Below, piece after piece: positions 1 to 10,948 of a stretch of DNA of 64,000 nucleotides (the stretch's first letter is position 1; every line of letters begins with the position of its first letter). A program made the translations under genes and the position numbers. The notes under the pieces were generated by a model. The model saw only the letters and a list, made by a program, of their open reading frames with translations. It made no database searches and was not told where the DNA came from. Source of the DNA: Russula earlei. Taxonomy: Eukaryota; Basidiomycota; Agaricomycetes; Russulales; Russulaceae. The DNA is taken from the NCBI GenBank assembly GCA_025769875.1, contig JAGFNK010000112.1, forward strand, positions 1-64,000. Reading direction: 5' to 3'.

Positions 1-230
1 AAGAGTGACCGAAGGATAAGACAAGAGGACGCCAAATGACCGTCTAGCGTGAGGTGCGAGCGCTTATACAAGGCCCAAGGGGTCAAGAATTGGAGCGTGA
101 AACAAAGACAGGACGCGCGACTTCTTGGTGGCTCCACTGGCGTCAGAGTGAAAAATGAAATGAGAACGCGATGACGAAAGGACGCAACATCTCTGAGGAG
201 CACTCAAAACCTCAGACTGCACCATGCTCT
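1..230. repeat. Segmental duplication fragment, copy 1
   Basis: This stretch matches 10326-10643 almost base for base, in the same orientation. It lacks an 88-bp block present in the other copy (10373-10460); the join here is at bases 47/48. The match stops at GCTCT (226-230), where the LTR-like sequence starting at 231 begins. The left end is cut by the window edge, so the full length is unknown. No gene is recognised in it. Confidence 0.8.
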
Positions 231-691
231 TGTGACAAATCTACAATCTATTGAGGATATGAAGCAGTTGATTGAAGTGAGTGAGTGCAACGTCCGAGGG
301 AAGACTTGCATGTTTGCACACATGAGGATCACTGAGTAATGTAACGACTGCACTATCCAGGCATGAGCTTTGTAGAATGTAAGGAATGGTAAGTAAGTGG
401 GAACACACCTCAGTGACTCGTGCACATGAGCAATCACTGAGGGGCAAGAGTAAACTATCTACTCCTTTAAGTAGGCAGGAACTAAACAGAGGCTTATTCA
501 AAAGGACGGAACAAATGTTGAGCCATTCAACATCTACTGTAATACGCTAGGCCAGGTCTGGAGCGGGTTTAATCAACCAGCTCCACTCAAATACTCTAAA
601 TTGGTACTGGGTATAAATGTTGAGTGAGGGGATCCCTCACTTGGCCTTGTGTGCTCATGATTGAGCTCACTTGCACTTGGGAATCACAACA
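231..691 (-). mobile_element. Probable 3' LTR of a Ty1/copia element (single copy)
   Basis: Read on the minus strand, a purine-rich tract GAGGGGGAG (692-700) is followed at once by TGTTGTGATTCC at 691, the usual polypurine tract and LTR start. The other border is set by the point where the segmental duplication breaks off (230/231), where the minus strand reads TTGTCACA. This gives a 461-bp TG...CA unit. No second LTR of this family is seen in the window, so the length is inferred. The element therefore probably inserted into one copy of the duplicated sequence. Confidence 0.5.
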
Positions 692-985
692 CTCCCCCTC
701 GCTTTGTGAACAGGCCAAGTCCTGATGCAAAGTGTTTGACTTTTTACCAAGGGGAGCGCCTTAGTGAGTGCATCGGCAAGCATGTTGTCCATTGGGCAGT
801 ATACTAGCCATGTGGACCCTTGCTTGATGGCCCACTGGATCCAATGGTACTGGACATCAATGTGTTTGGTCTGGGCATGGTATTGGTAATCATGTGCGAG
901 TGCAATAGCAGATTGGTTGTCAGAGAAGAGTTCCTTATAGGAGGAAACCCAGCCTCTATGGTGCCACCCTGTTCACATGAGCAAA
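667..985 (-). pseudogene. Ty1/copia pol 3' end (RNase H), truncated
   Basis: The minus-strand translation from about 930 down gives the end of a copia RNase H: LFSDNQSAIALAHD, then TKHIDVQYHWIQ and ADALTKALPLVKSQ, stopping at TGA 667-669 just inside the LTR. The SDNQSAIALA and TKHIDVQYH blocks are diagnostic of the copia RNase H C-terminus. Upstream the frame meets a stop near 975 and the element is interrupted at 988 by a solo LTR. Reverse transcriptase and integrase are missing, so this is a dead 3' fragment. Confidence 0.75.
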
Positions 986-988
986 AGG

Positions 989-1421
989 TGTTGAATCGTG
1001 CAGTGATAAGGTAGATTAGATCATAATAGATCTAATAAAGATGATATTCAGTTTCTGTGAGACAAAACTACTTGTGTCATATTTACCTAATAAAAATGAT
1101 ACTACAACACGTAATCAGCTACTGATAAGATCGTGAGATAGTAAGTACTTACTTCAGTTTCTGTGAGACAAAACTAAAGTATCTACTGTATGTACGATGC
1201 TCTTAAGTATCTGAGAGCGTCCCTAATTATTTTGTCTGTAGTAACTATCAAATTGTTTTCACAATTGCTATGTGCTAGCTACCGATTGTCTTAGATCACA
1301 CTATCAATTTTGTTATCGCGTTTCAGCAACTGAGCTGAAACGCTTATGTGGTCTGGGCCTGTGGGCCGCCCGGACAGTTTGGGCCAATGTGTCAACGCTT
1401 TGGCTACTCTTTATCTCAACA
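989..1421. mobile_element. Solo LTR (433 bp) with 5-bp target duplication AAAGG
   Basis: The sequence begins TGTTGA and ends TCAACA, a perfect inverted terminal hexamer. It is flanked by identical pentamers AAAGG at 984-988 and 1422-1426. A second member of the family lies at 35366-35801 with a different target duplication, which proves the borders. No internal retroelement sequence remains, so it is a solo LTR left by LTR-LTR recombination. It contains two copies of the 20-mer CAGTTTCTGTGAGACAAAAC about 106 bp apart. Confidence 0.92.
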
Positions 1422-2278
1422 AAAGGGGTGAGTAGAGGTGTCCACAATATCGTGCGTGCATTGTCACATGAGCAATTCTTGGCACAATCAATATATAGCA
1501 AGCCCCACTTAAGGGCAACTCTTTTAGCAATAAAGGACAGTATTAGGACCTTCCTAAGGACCCTTTAGGATGACTTTAGGTGCTCTGCAATAGGCATTAA
1601 CACAGTATCAAAGACCCTGCAACGTGTTATTAGACTAACTCTAATAACTATAGAATGAACTATAAGGCAATACTAAGGACCTTAATAGGAGTATTAGGGT
1701 CAACTCTAAGGACCCTAATAGAACTATATAAGGGGCCTTATAAGATAACACTAGTCCCTGAACCAGACTACAAGTCCTCAAATGACTGGCCCTAAACTAA
1801 CTAACAGAAAATGAATCAGGAGCTTACACATGTACTAAGGCAGGGAACATGTGGACAGTGAAGGCTCTTACTCATCAGGAGAAGCCTTCTTACTCAGCAG
1901 CTTACTGAGCATGACTGAGCATGCTCAGTAAGCGCACTCCGACTTCTTACTCATCACTCTATTGTGCTTGATAACAAGGTTACAACTTGTTCCCTATTTA
2001 GCAGTTCTCTTGTAGTATATAAGTGCTCAATAAAGTAGTGGACAGTCCTCAGACTGTCCATTTGTTTATGGCACTCTCCATTCCTAGGATACTCCTTTAA
2101 GGACCGTCCCTTGTGACTATCCTGGCCTCCTCTTTGCATACCTGTTCGACTTTACCAGTAACTATACCCCTTTGGTATTTGTTGCTACTCTGGACCCTAC
2201 TCCTTGCCCACGCTGTCTTGGACATCTATCAACTTGTCTTTGAACTAACCCCTCATTCTTGAACTGGATTGTTCAACA
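1422..2278. other. AT-rich repeat-like DNA, no gene recognised
   Basis: The stretch 1500-1760 is rich in short variants of AAGGACC and CCTAATA, which gives a low-complexity look. 1880-1950 has repeated ACTCATC and CTGAGCATG motifs forming small palindromes. It is probably transposon-derived (LTR or internal DNA), but no reading frame or matching copy elsewhere in the window identifies the family. Confidence 0.5.
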
Positions 2279-2818
2279 GTGAGTCTTGACAGGCTTGAGG
2301 ATACCAATCAATCAGCAGAGATCGTCGAGGCCACCCAGGCCACCAAATACAGTTTGACAGCCACAATTAATATGATTCAAGGTTTCAAGGTCTTACCCAA
2401 TAAGGAGGTAATTGTGCCCAATCAGCATACATGGACAGAGACAGCCAAGCATATGGGTGTCAAATGGGGCCCAAAACAACAGACCAGTCTCCCCAACGTG
2501 CAGAGACTGACAGCACAAAACATTGGCATCGCTAAGGGAAAGCGCCGCCATGTTCACGATGATCTGTACGCCAGGGGCGAACGGTCGGGCAAGCGCACCA
2601 AGCCCAATGCAACATCTGCTGCCACAAATGCGTACACATGTGCCCTCAGGGAACTGCTATCTCAAACCCCCCTCCCTCGGAAACCCCCTCAGAACCCCCC
2701 TCCCCCAGATGCCACCGCCTCCCTTGCACCATGTCCCTTCGGACTTGCACCACCGCCTATTCTAGCGGCCTCGTCTTCTGCTGATCCTTACAATAGAAAA
2801 TCTTTATTTGTATTGTAA
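2279..2818 (+). CDS. Unassigned open frame, possible transposon ORF remnant
   Basis: This is a 179-codon open frame with no ATG near its 5' end; the first in-frame ATG is near 2372. The N-terminal half is polar, the middle is basic (GKRRHVHDD, RSGKRTKPN) and the C-terminal part is proline-rich. No family is recognised. It lies in transposon debris and is followed by AT-rich DNA. It may be a gag-like or transposon accessory fragment, or a chance open frame. Confidence 0.3.
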   Translation: MSLDRLEDTNQSAEIVEATQATKYSLTATINMIQGFKVLPNKEVIVPNQHTWTETAKHMGVKWGPKQQTSLPNVQRLTAQNIGIAKGKRRHVHDDLYARGERSGKRTKPNATSAATNAYTCALRELLSQTPLPRKPPQNPPPPDATASLAPCPFGLAPPPILAASSSADPYNRKSLFVL

Positions 2819-4930
2819 TTTATTTTCAAGATACATAATAAATAAGTCCTTAAATAAGTGATTTAGAAAATACTTTGGTGTCAATAACACGCGTGATTGA
2901 AGCCCCGATTATCTTGCCGACCCAATCGCCTTTTATAGTAATTTTTGATCATCTAACCACCGCTAAATGTACGCAACTCCGGTTGTCGCCATGACAATTC
3001 CAATTCAAGTTAGAACTCTCCACGGTAATTCCCGCTTGCCGCCTTCGCTTTGACAATCCCAACTTCCAAAAACCCCCTCGCCCTGCAGAAAACCGTACGA
3101 GCCTTGTCATTTATAATGGACCTCTCCGAACCACTCTCGCTCGCAAACTTGAAGCCACCCCAACTGACCCGGATGTGAATCGGTCAACGGAAAACTTTAT
3201 GATGACGCTGATGAGCAAGATACCGATGCCTCGCACAAACGGGTTGCTGCACGGCCACAGCGACTTCCTGCCCATTCCAGACATCCTTGCATCGGTTTCC
3301 CGTACAAAATCCACGATGCAAACAAGGCTCGGTGATATGGCCGGTTTGGTTCTCTGGGAATCACTGCCTTCGGAGCGCATTCGAAGTAGCCATCCATGCG
3401 ACTCACAAATCTCTGTCACACTCTCATACTCAGCCCAGAGGGCTCTGCTCCGGATCACGAGCGGCATTTTGCCCGTTTACTCGGCTATATAAGAAGCAGG
3501 CAAGGCTGGAAAGGTGCACAACTCTATATCTTCAAGTTGAAATGATCAGCACGACTCGGAACTGAATATCATATCTGGCTCATGTCCATTGGCCATGGCG
3601 CATATGTACATGTGATCCGCATGGCTTTATCGTGGTCCAAGACATCAAGAGGGACAAACGGGATGTTCTCAAACGTCGAATCTTTCTCTTCGCCAATTCG
3701 CGTTGGGGTGAACGCGACCTGTTTGACATGATTCAAACCAGAGGAACTACTCGGTTCTCGCACTCGCCGAGTTCAGTTGAGACACATCCCGTGATGCGCT
3801 TGTCTCCACGCCTGTTCTCCACACCTAGCTTGATCGCTGATACAAAAACACCTGAGGATGCCTACCAGAGCTTGCTATTTTCAAGGCAGTGCTCGTTCCT
3901 TGACCGCATCCACGTCATGGCCTCCATCCACGACCTTACCCTCCTCCCACTTTCCCGATGCTGTCCCCATTTCTAACAAATATACGGCTGACCCTTTGAC
4001 CCGTCAATTCACCGCAATAATCAATGCTGCCTCAGTCGAGCACCAGATGGTGACAGGATAATGTCTAGAAGTCATCCTTTCGCCGCACGGTTTGATGCCT
4101 GTGATGACCCGGAGGCCGTCTCGGGACGCACTCCGGGCTCGGGCCCAGGCATTCAGTAAACTTCATCAAGGCGAAAATAAATTGATGATATGGTTGGATG
4201 CGACAGTGCACATATCGTTTTCGTTTTCGGCGACGCTTGTAGAGTGATGCGCGCTGGTAGGCTCCCTCATTTAGTCAGTACGAGCGTCTACCGACATCGG
4301 ATTACTCGCCATTCTCACCCGCGACAATAATCTTTACTGGTAGTGGTGTTCTCCTCGAGGTACGTACCCCCCCGTTCCGACTCGTCCATCCCTGTGATAT
4401 CCAGCCTTTAGACTGTAGAGATGTCGCGGCGAGCCATGACAAACTCATCTACCTCTCCGAGCGTATCCAATTCTTCCTCGAACGTCTAAACATCTACTTG
4501 GGGATCCCAATTATGGGGGGTCATCGGGGATGATTTTGGCGGGATTACTCTCCGTTCTCGCATTATCGACAAAGGAGGTGACGGACTGGCGAATCAGCAA
4601 GTCGATCGATTTGCTATGTGCCTTCATTTCTGACTTTGGAATAGAGATATTTTGATGCGGTTGCTAGGAAGGAACGACGTAGAGGTTGCGCCTACAAGAT
4701 TGGAGAGGCTTAGGTCTAATCATGCTGGCGAGGAACTCGCGAATGTTTCTCCAACTTCGACGCTCTTCCTCATCGTATGTGTACCAACATAGTACCGGAC
4801 GGGTTTCGTTATCTTGCACACTTATTAGATATTTAGGTGGCTTATGTTAATTTCACATCAGTGTACAAGATCTGAAGAACGCTGGAAATGAAGCCACAAA
4901 CCATTCACGATTGACGGATCTTTGCGCCGA
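2819..4930. other. Intergenic or decayed region, no supported gene
   Basis: Several open frames of 60-118 codons exist on both strands but they overlap one another and none resembles a family I know. A TATAAG-like box near 3485 is followed by a CT-rich leader and an ATG at 3541 that opens only a very short frame. It may be an old gene worn beyond recognition. Confidence 0.5.
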
Positions 4931-4973
4931 CGGGGACTGGGGACTGGGGACTGGGGACTGGGGACTGGGGACG
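4931..4973 (+). repeat. Minisatellite of the heptamer GGGGACT (about six units)
   Basis: Six near-perfect tandem copies of GGGGACT run head to tail. Each carries a run of four guanines separated by ACT, so the plus strand fits a G-quadruplex pattern. It lies about 200 bp before the ABC transporter relic. Confidence 0.95.
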
Positions 4974-5187
4974 AGCCGTAAGATCCCTGGACCATGTACA
5001 CTGCAGGCCGAGTCATGACCGCGACAAGCTCCGCTTTGACTGAGCTAGAATTGCATTGGCATAAGGTTCATCAGCGATGCCAGTAATGCAGTCTCGTCCG
5101 CGGGGTGGGCACTGGGCACCATTCCCATCCCGTGCTGCCGAAAGGTGCCAGACTGTCCTTGGGCGTGCCCGGCACCCTGTTATTTGG

Positions 5188-6290
5188 TTCCGTCCGTGAA
5201 CATTGGTGCAAGAAATCGACATCTATTTCCAGAGGGGTGGAGGTTATGTGTGCCCTCCTAACGCGAATCCGTACGTCGCTAGTTAACTGTTGAAAACCCA
5301 CGCTCATTTTCTGCACAGAGCCGAGTATGTTATCGGGGCAGGCGCGACAGCAACGACAGCTACGAACTGGCACGACGTGTGGAAGGGCTCTCCAGAAGCC
5401 AGAGCAGTGGACGATGAACTTGAGGCTCTCCTTGAAAATGGCCGAAAGCGCCATGCAGTGGACACGGAACAACACTCAGAGTTCTCAACATCATGGTTGT
5501 TCCAGGTTAGAACCCTTTGGGAACGGGACATCGTCCGTCACTCGCGAGATCCCATATACTTGGTGGCTAAACTAGCTTCGAATCTCGTCGCTTCGCTCTT
5601 CATCGGATTCACCTTCTACAAGGCGAAAGACTCTCCAGGGCACACAGAACAAGATCTTTGTAAGCTATTCTTGTCTCAGTAGTTAATTAACGTGTGCGAA
5701 CAGGCCGTTTTCTCGTGAGCGCGCTTTTGTCTAATCAGATTCAAATCCCCTTCATCGAGACTCGTAGGGTTTATGAGATTCGCGAACGCGCTCGTCGGAT
5801 GTACAGCTGGACTGCGCTCGTTGCCGCGCAAATCCTCGGGGAGCTGCCCCTCAACATGGGGTCATCTTTGTACTTCCTCATCTGGTATTGGCTCGTCGGT
5901 CTCCGTTCAAGCCGCGCGGGCTACTCCTATTTGATGTTAGGGATTGCCTACCCCCTGTACTATTCCACCCTCGCACAATGGGTTGCCGCCATATCGCCAA
6001 ACGTTGCGATCGCTGCGCGACTTTTTGGCTTTTTCTTCGGCTTCGTCATCACCTTGTACGTTGCGTGCGCATGTCATTTCGTGGACCTGATCTCACTTCT
6101 GGTGACAGCAATGGCGTGTTGCAACCCTACAAGCACCTTGGTTGGTGGAAGTGGATGTATTGCACCTCGTTGGTCAAGGCATGGAAAACTATCCTTTTCC
6201 CACGTGTTTCCGTACTGATGTCGCCATTTTCTGTGCATCTAGAAATTCGAATTGAATGGTCTATCTCTTTACTGCGCATCAATGCGTTTC
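5188..6290 (+). pseudogene. PDR-type ABC transporter, decayed C-terminal half
   Basis: The plus strand encodes pieces of the second half of a full-size PDR (ABCG) drug-efflux pump. In order: LFGSVREH and DIYFQRGG from the end of the second nucleotide-binding domain; CPPNANP joined over an intron (about 5271-5320) to AEYVIGAG; NWHDVWKGSPEA; the membrane start SWLFQVRTLWERD; LVASLFIGFTFYKA; IETRRVYEIRER; AAQILGELPLN; and GVLQPYKHLGWWKWMY after an intron ending near 6110. Frameshifts lie near 5205, near 5640 and in the FLVSALL region. After WMY the sequence diverges. The first nucleotide-binding and first membrane halves are absent. Introns are still recognisable, so this decayed from an ordinary spliced gene. 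Confidence 0.85.
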
Positions 6291-7087
6291 TGCATGTAGC
6301 CTCGATAAAGAGGGTTCGAAAATAAACTTTGTCCATACATACAACGCGCGCTCGGAGCGCTCAAATTGTCTCCATCCCTCGTGGTACGGTACTATATCCC
6401 TAATCGATGGCAGTCCCGGGAATTGATTGCGCCCTCAAGACGCAGGCTGGGCACTCGACTCAATCTGGCTAATCTAATTACACTCTCACAAAAGGCTTTG
6501 CGCCCCTACGTCAATTAGAACCGTCACCACCGCCACCGCCTCGGTGTCAAGTCATGAACGGTCACAAGTCTCACAACCAGCGATGGAACAGCACACATTC
6601 ACCAGGCGAGGCGAGGTCTCGACCGGATCCTTAGCTGGCCCGGTCGGAACCCATGAACCAGTCATCATGGCGTAAAATCGCGTATTTACGACTTTACGTG
6701 TCGTGTTCCGTACGTATCCTAACCGACAACTTCCATGGAGCCTGCTATGGCGAATGTCACGCTAACCGATAATGTGCCCAACCCAGTATTGGCTCTGCAC
6801 CATTCGAGGGTAGTACTTACGTTTTCTAAAGACGACTATGATGATTCTTCCCACCGGATTACACAATTAAAGGCATTTGAGACTGCTTTAGATTGAAATC
6901 CGGACACGTTGCTACATTATACGAAATGAAGACGGGATGTATAGCATGCTCTTGATATAATGATTTGACGTCAAGGTGCGCCAGCGCAGCGTAATGTCAC
7001 GGAAAAGGATTCCGTCTTATTGTACCATCACTATTCAGCATATCGATGGCCCTTGTAGCGGAAGGAGGTTGGCGGTAGGCTACGAAC
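6291..7087. other. Intergenic region, no gene seen
   Basis: No convincing coding frame is visible. The region is ordinary mixed sequence with a short AT-rich patch around 6890-6970. Confidence 0.5.
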
Positions 7088-7304
7088 ATATAAAGGGCCG
7101 TGCAGACGCATCCCATCTGACTATCCAACACCCATTCCAACATCTGCTCAGCCTTGTGCGTCCTTCACTTTCCTGCCAGTCTCTCCCATTAGGCTGAGAT
7201 TTATTTCTCCTGCAGAACTCAACGTTTCGTTAAATCTCAACGTTGGTGTTCTACTGCCTTCTCCAGTCGTAGTATCCCTAACTTTATATCTAACTTCGTA
7301 TCAG
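7088..7304 (+). promoter_or_regulatory. TATA-type core promoter and leader of the 7305 gene
   Basis: ATATAAAG at about 7088-7096 lies 210 bp before the start codon. It is followed by a pyrimidine-rich leader with many CCA and TCT runs, as is typical of strongly expressed basidiomycete genes. The transcription start is probably 25-40 bp after the box. Confidence 0.55.
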
Positions 7305-7771
7305 ATGGCCGACGTCACCTTCAGGAATAATTCTGGTTCTAACCTCACCTTGATCTTGCCGGGGCCGGGTGGTCCCCAGGACGCGTTCCCAAACGGGAAT
7401 ATTAGAACCTACCTGGATGTTGGACAGTATAGGGTCAGGAGCGGCGCGGACCCGATTTTCTCCTTCGCATACGACAGAGGAACTCTCTCCACCGACCTTA
7501 CTGGCATTGCTGTCGTAAGTATCATGACCTACGCTTGACAACCGTCGATCATAATTTGGTCACCTATTAGGGGGGAGGTATCACCTTCAACAATCAGTCC
7601 GGAGACCCCGTCAACGTGGCTAGGCCAAACGGGGTGGATAATTTACTAAATGCCGCTGTTATAGTCTACAATGTAGCCGGAACGTACACCATCAATGATC
7701 TCGCGGGGAACAGGGTCTTTGCCTTCACGTACAATAAGGGCACTGCCACCACCACCATAAATAGTATCTAG
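7305..7771 (+). CDS. Small two-repeat beta-rich protein (136 aa), function unknown
   Basis: Exon 1 is 7305-7514, the intron 7515-7570 (GTAAGT...TAG, 56 nt) and exon 2 7571-7771. The 136-residue product consists of two diverged copies of one roughly 65-residue unit. The first runs VTFRNNSG...FSFAYDRGTLST and the second ITFNNQSG...FAFTYNKGTATT. The shared pattern is a start of T-F-N/R-N-S/Q-S-G and an end of F-x-F-x-Y-x-x-G-T. The intron falls exactly between the two units, so each exon encodes one repeat. There is no signal peptide, cysteine or membrane segment, so a cytosolic beta-sandwich or lectin-like fold is possible but unproven. A TATA box lies upstream. The frame and splice sites are clear; the role is not known. 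Confidence 0.75.
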
Positions 7772-9043
7772 GGGCGAAATTCGTAAGTTATCATGCTTCC
7801 GGACATCAACCCGTCGAGTCTAATCCATGCCCAACTCTTTTTCGGGCCCAGAACTGAGGATGGGAACTTGAACCGAGCCAACATGAACAATTCTGCCAGC
7901 CCTACACCACTTCGGATTCAACTCCGTACATTTAACTTGTGTCGGTGCTGATTGATATTGTGTACATGTAGCTTGGCTTTGCCTTAACATGTGTTTGAAC
8001 CTTGTGTGTACCTTTTGCTTGTGCGTTTGAACTGAACTCCGACACAATGTTCAAGGTATGATGAGTGCTCCATAATCTTCCTTTGCGATCAACTCTTGAG
8101 TGAGAAGGTAAAACCGTGTCACATGCAAGTCCCAAGCTGGCCCCAGACGGTAGTTGAAGCGGAACCGTTGAACTTCGGTATAATCTAAGGGAACCCGTAC
8201 AGGTTAGGTTGGATGTGCATCCGTGCCGATACGTTGATTTGGGTGCCGGTCCACACGCCCCTCACATTACTGTATCGAAGGTCGGGCACCATGGGTGGTG
8301 CTTAGTACGTTCATTGCCGCCCGTTCCCGTCGCGGCCTGGGAGGCTTTTCTTTCTTGGGAGAAGCTGCCGTGCTCGCGCTTGTGATGCGTGTCACTACGT
8401 GAGCGGAGGACACAGCCGAGCCGCGGCCCACGGCAGGAGGGTGCTACGACAGCTTTGTTTGTTTGTTTTTTTCCGAGTTTATTTTTCGTGGGTTGTTGTT
8501 AATTTTGCCGCCGCCGCCACAAAGAAATTTAAGAAGCAACACAGTCATCAGCTTGCTGAGCGCACAAAGCCGGACGGGCGCAGCGCGGGGTCACCGCCAC
8601 CGCCACCACGACGCCGGTCATAAAGGAACTCACCTGCGTCGGTGGAGAACATCGTGTTCTTTTGTTTCTTTCAGTTGATACAGTTGGATTGGCGGAGGGA
8701 GGGGTGTGAATGGATATCGGAGGGGGCCTCACCTGTCGCGTCAAGTGCCTCGCCTCGCCCTTTATGAGATTGAAAACGTCACGGAATGGAGCGTTCACAT
8801 CCATATCCCCAACGGCGGCCTCAGAGGTACGTACGGAGTGCATTCCGCGGGGTTTATACATAGCTTGGCATGCCTGCAGAAGCACCCCTCCCGAACGTTG
8901 GCATCTCCCTTATCAGAAGCTCAGGGATAGCATCGCCTGGCACGTATATGATGAAGCCCCGTTGCAGGTCATGGTGGAAAGCAGCGCCGGTGGGGTCACG
9001 GTTGTGGGGGTGGAGGCAAGCATCGACACCTCGAGGAGCGATC
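7772..9043. other. Intergenic region before the DUF202 gene
   Basis: No supported gene. A GCC/CCG-rich, T-rich patch at 8450-8620 makes chance open frames on both strands. A long open frame enters from upstream of 9044, so the DUF202 gene could begin earlier, but the sequence there looks non-coding. Confidence 0.45.
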
Positions 9044-9837
9044 ATGTCACAACCGGGGGCTACAAGGCGTCTACCTAGTCACTGCATAAGTCAACAACCC
9101 AGCTTGTCAAATCACCCTCCCGCATCTGCAGACCCCGTCGTCCCGAGTCGCGCTCCTTCAATATCTCACAAGATTCGGATTCACTCTGATGATGACCACA
9201 CACATCCTATCCACCAGCAGTCCTGCGCCGATGCAAACCAACTTCGTGACGGACCTTCGCAGTCCTTCCGACAGAAGGCGGACGACGTCTCTGCCGCAGC
9301 GCTTCCACTCAGTCTGTCGCTCACCTTACAGAACACCGGCTCTGTCGCACGCGACCACCTTGCGTCCGAACGCACCTTCCTCGCCTACGTCCGCACCAGT
9401 CTCTCCTTTTCAGGCGCCGGTGTCGGTATGTCTCTTATTCCCTCTCTCTTCTTGATTTTGATATTTCGATATTTCCATACAGCCCTTGTACAACTTTTCC
9501 GCGTCTCCGTAAATGCGACCGTGAATGACTTGCCGGGAAATGAGATTGCGGTCGCTCCGTACGCACGCCCGTTAGGTGCAACGCTGATCGCCTTTGGGAT
9601 GGTTGTGCTGGCCATGGGTAAGCACCCCTTTTCCTCCTTGTCTGACTCCAAGAATGCTGCAACACAAGTTGACGACAACATGGCGGGGTTCTCCCAGGTA
9701 CCATGCGATATTTTACTATCCAGCGCGCGTTGCCCCAGGGACTCTTCCCCGCTGCCCGCCTCAGTATTTTTTTGCAGGCAGTGTCTCTCGGGGCGCTAGT
9801 CGGGGTCGTCTTTGGCATCCTTGTCGCATTGCATTGA
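9044..9837 (+). CDS. DUF202 (YidH-type) small membrane protein
   Basis: Exons 9044-9425, 9483-9617 and 9698-9837 join in frame to give 218 residues. The introns are 57 and 80 nt. Residues 1-95 are a polar Ser/Pro-rich tail. From residue 102 comes the DUF202 signature ARDHLASERTFLAYVRTSL, running into a first membrane segment (SFSGAGVALVQLF). A second (GATLIAFGMVVLAMG) and a third (VSLGALVGVVFGILVAL) follow, with the C-terminus right after the last helix. The three-helix layout with the RDHLAxERTFLA motif is standard for DUF202. The family sits in membranes of unknown function and resembles the membrane part of vacuolar VTC proteins. The first in-frame ATG that gives a compact protein was chosen; the N-terminus is the least certain part. 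Confidence 0.85.
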
Positions 9838-10325
9838 ACTATTGGGCAGAGTGCCGACGGGTGATTCGGTTCGCTTAAAATGCCTGGCTATCGTGCGGCT
9901 TGTGCCTCTTGTCCCTCCCTCAGAACGATCACCTCAGGTACCTTGGCTTTTTTTTTTCACTGGTCGTCTGATGAAAAGTTTTCGGTGCTAGAACGACATA
10001 AGGGCACGGCTGTTCGGCACGTTACGTGGTAGAAAAAATGTGACAATATCACTTTTTTACCACCACGGATGTGTAACCATCGTTCCTGTGTCAAGTGCAA
10101 GCATGCTTCCAGTTGGAGGTAAGACCTGACCTGTTAAATACGCAAAATTATAAGTACAATAGCTTGAATTACATATTTGGAAAAAATCATTTCTCTCTGC
10201 GTATGCAAGGCGCAGTATTCCGGAAACGAAAATGCGAGCGAATTCAGGCGCTGATATCCTCGGCACGTGGCGTTTGTTCTGTAGCGAGTCCTTAAAGTGC
10301 GTGATGAGGTTGGGATATCAGTGGG
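9838..10325. other. Intergenic region, no gene seen
   Basis: Mixed intergenic sequence with a short poly-T run near 9948. No supported reading frame. Confidence 0.5.
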
Positions 10326-10643
10326 AAGAGTGACCGGAGGATAAGACAAGAGGACGCCAAATGACCGTCTAGCCTCGAGCGCACGTTGCTTCGCGACCCA
10401 CGCAGGAGGGGTATTGGGTATGCCGGCGCCCAATCGGCGCCCGTTCGAGAAGAAGCCCTGCGTGAGGTGCGAGCGCTTAAACAAGGCCCAAGGGGTCAAG
10501 AATTGGAGCGTGAAACAAAGACAGGACGCGCGACTTCTTGGTGGCTCCACTGGCGTCAGAGTGAAAAATGAAATGAGAACGCGATGACGAAAGGACGCAA
10601 CATCTCTGAGGAGCACTCAAAACCTCAGACTGCACCATGCTCT
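10326..10643. repeat. Segmental duplication, copy 2 (longer)
   Basis: It matches 1-230 in direct orientation and carries an extra 88-bp block at 10373-10460 containing the palindrome-rich GCCGGCGCCCAATCGGCGCC. The sequence runs on past GCTCT without the retroelement found at 231, so this is the uninterrupted copy. No gene is recognised. Confidence 0.8.
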
Positions 10644-10948
10644 GTAGGAATACGAGTTGCCTTTCGATCGATGTTGTCCCGGTATTGGTAACTCTAGCCA
10701 TTACTTTGTGCCAGGATCAATGATTCATGTGCACGGAACGACTGAATACACTTCGCTCGTATCGTAGCATTTAGTTTTAGTGCCGCGCGTCACTGCTTGA
10801 TGTCAACAGTTGACATTGTAATGAAAGTGGATTTGTGCGCAACTGAATGAGCATTCCCAGATGGGATACGTTAAATATGAGTAGATGTATCAATAAAGCT
10901 AAAGCAAGTGCACCTGGAAGCAGAAAGATCTTCCATGCGACTAGCACG
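10644..10948. other. Spacer downstream of USB1, no gene seen
   Basis: AT-rich spacer that would hold the 3' end of the minus-strand USB1 transcript; AATAAAG at about 10892 is on the wrong strand for it. No coding frame is supported. Confidence 0.45.
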
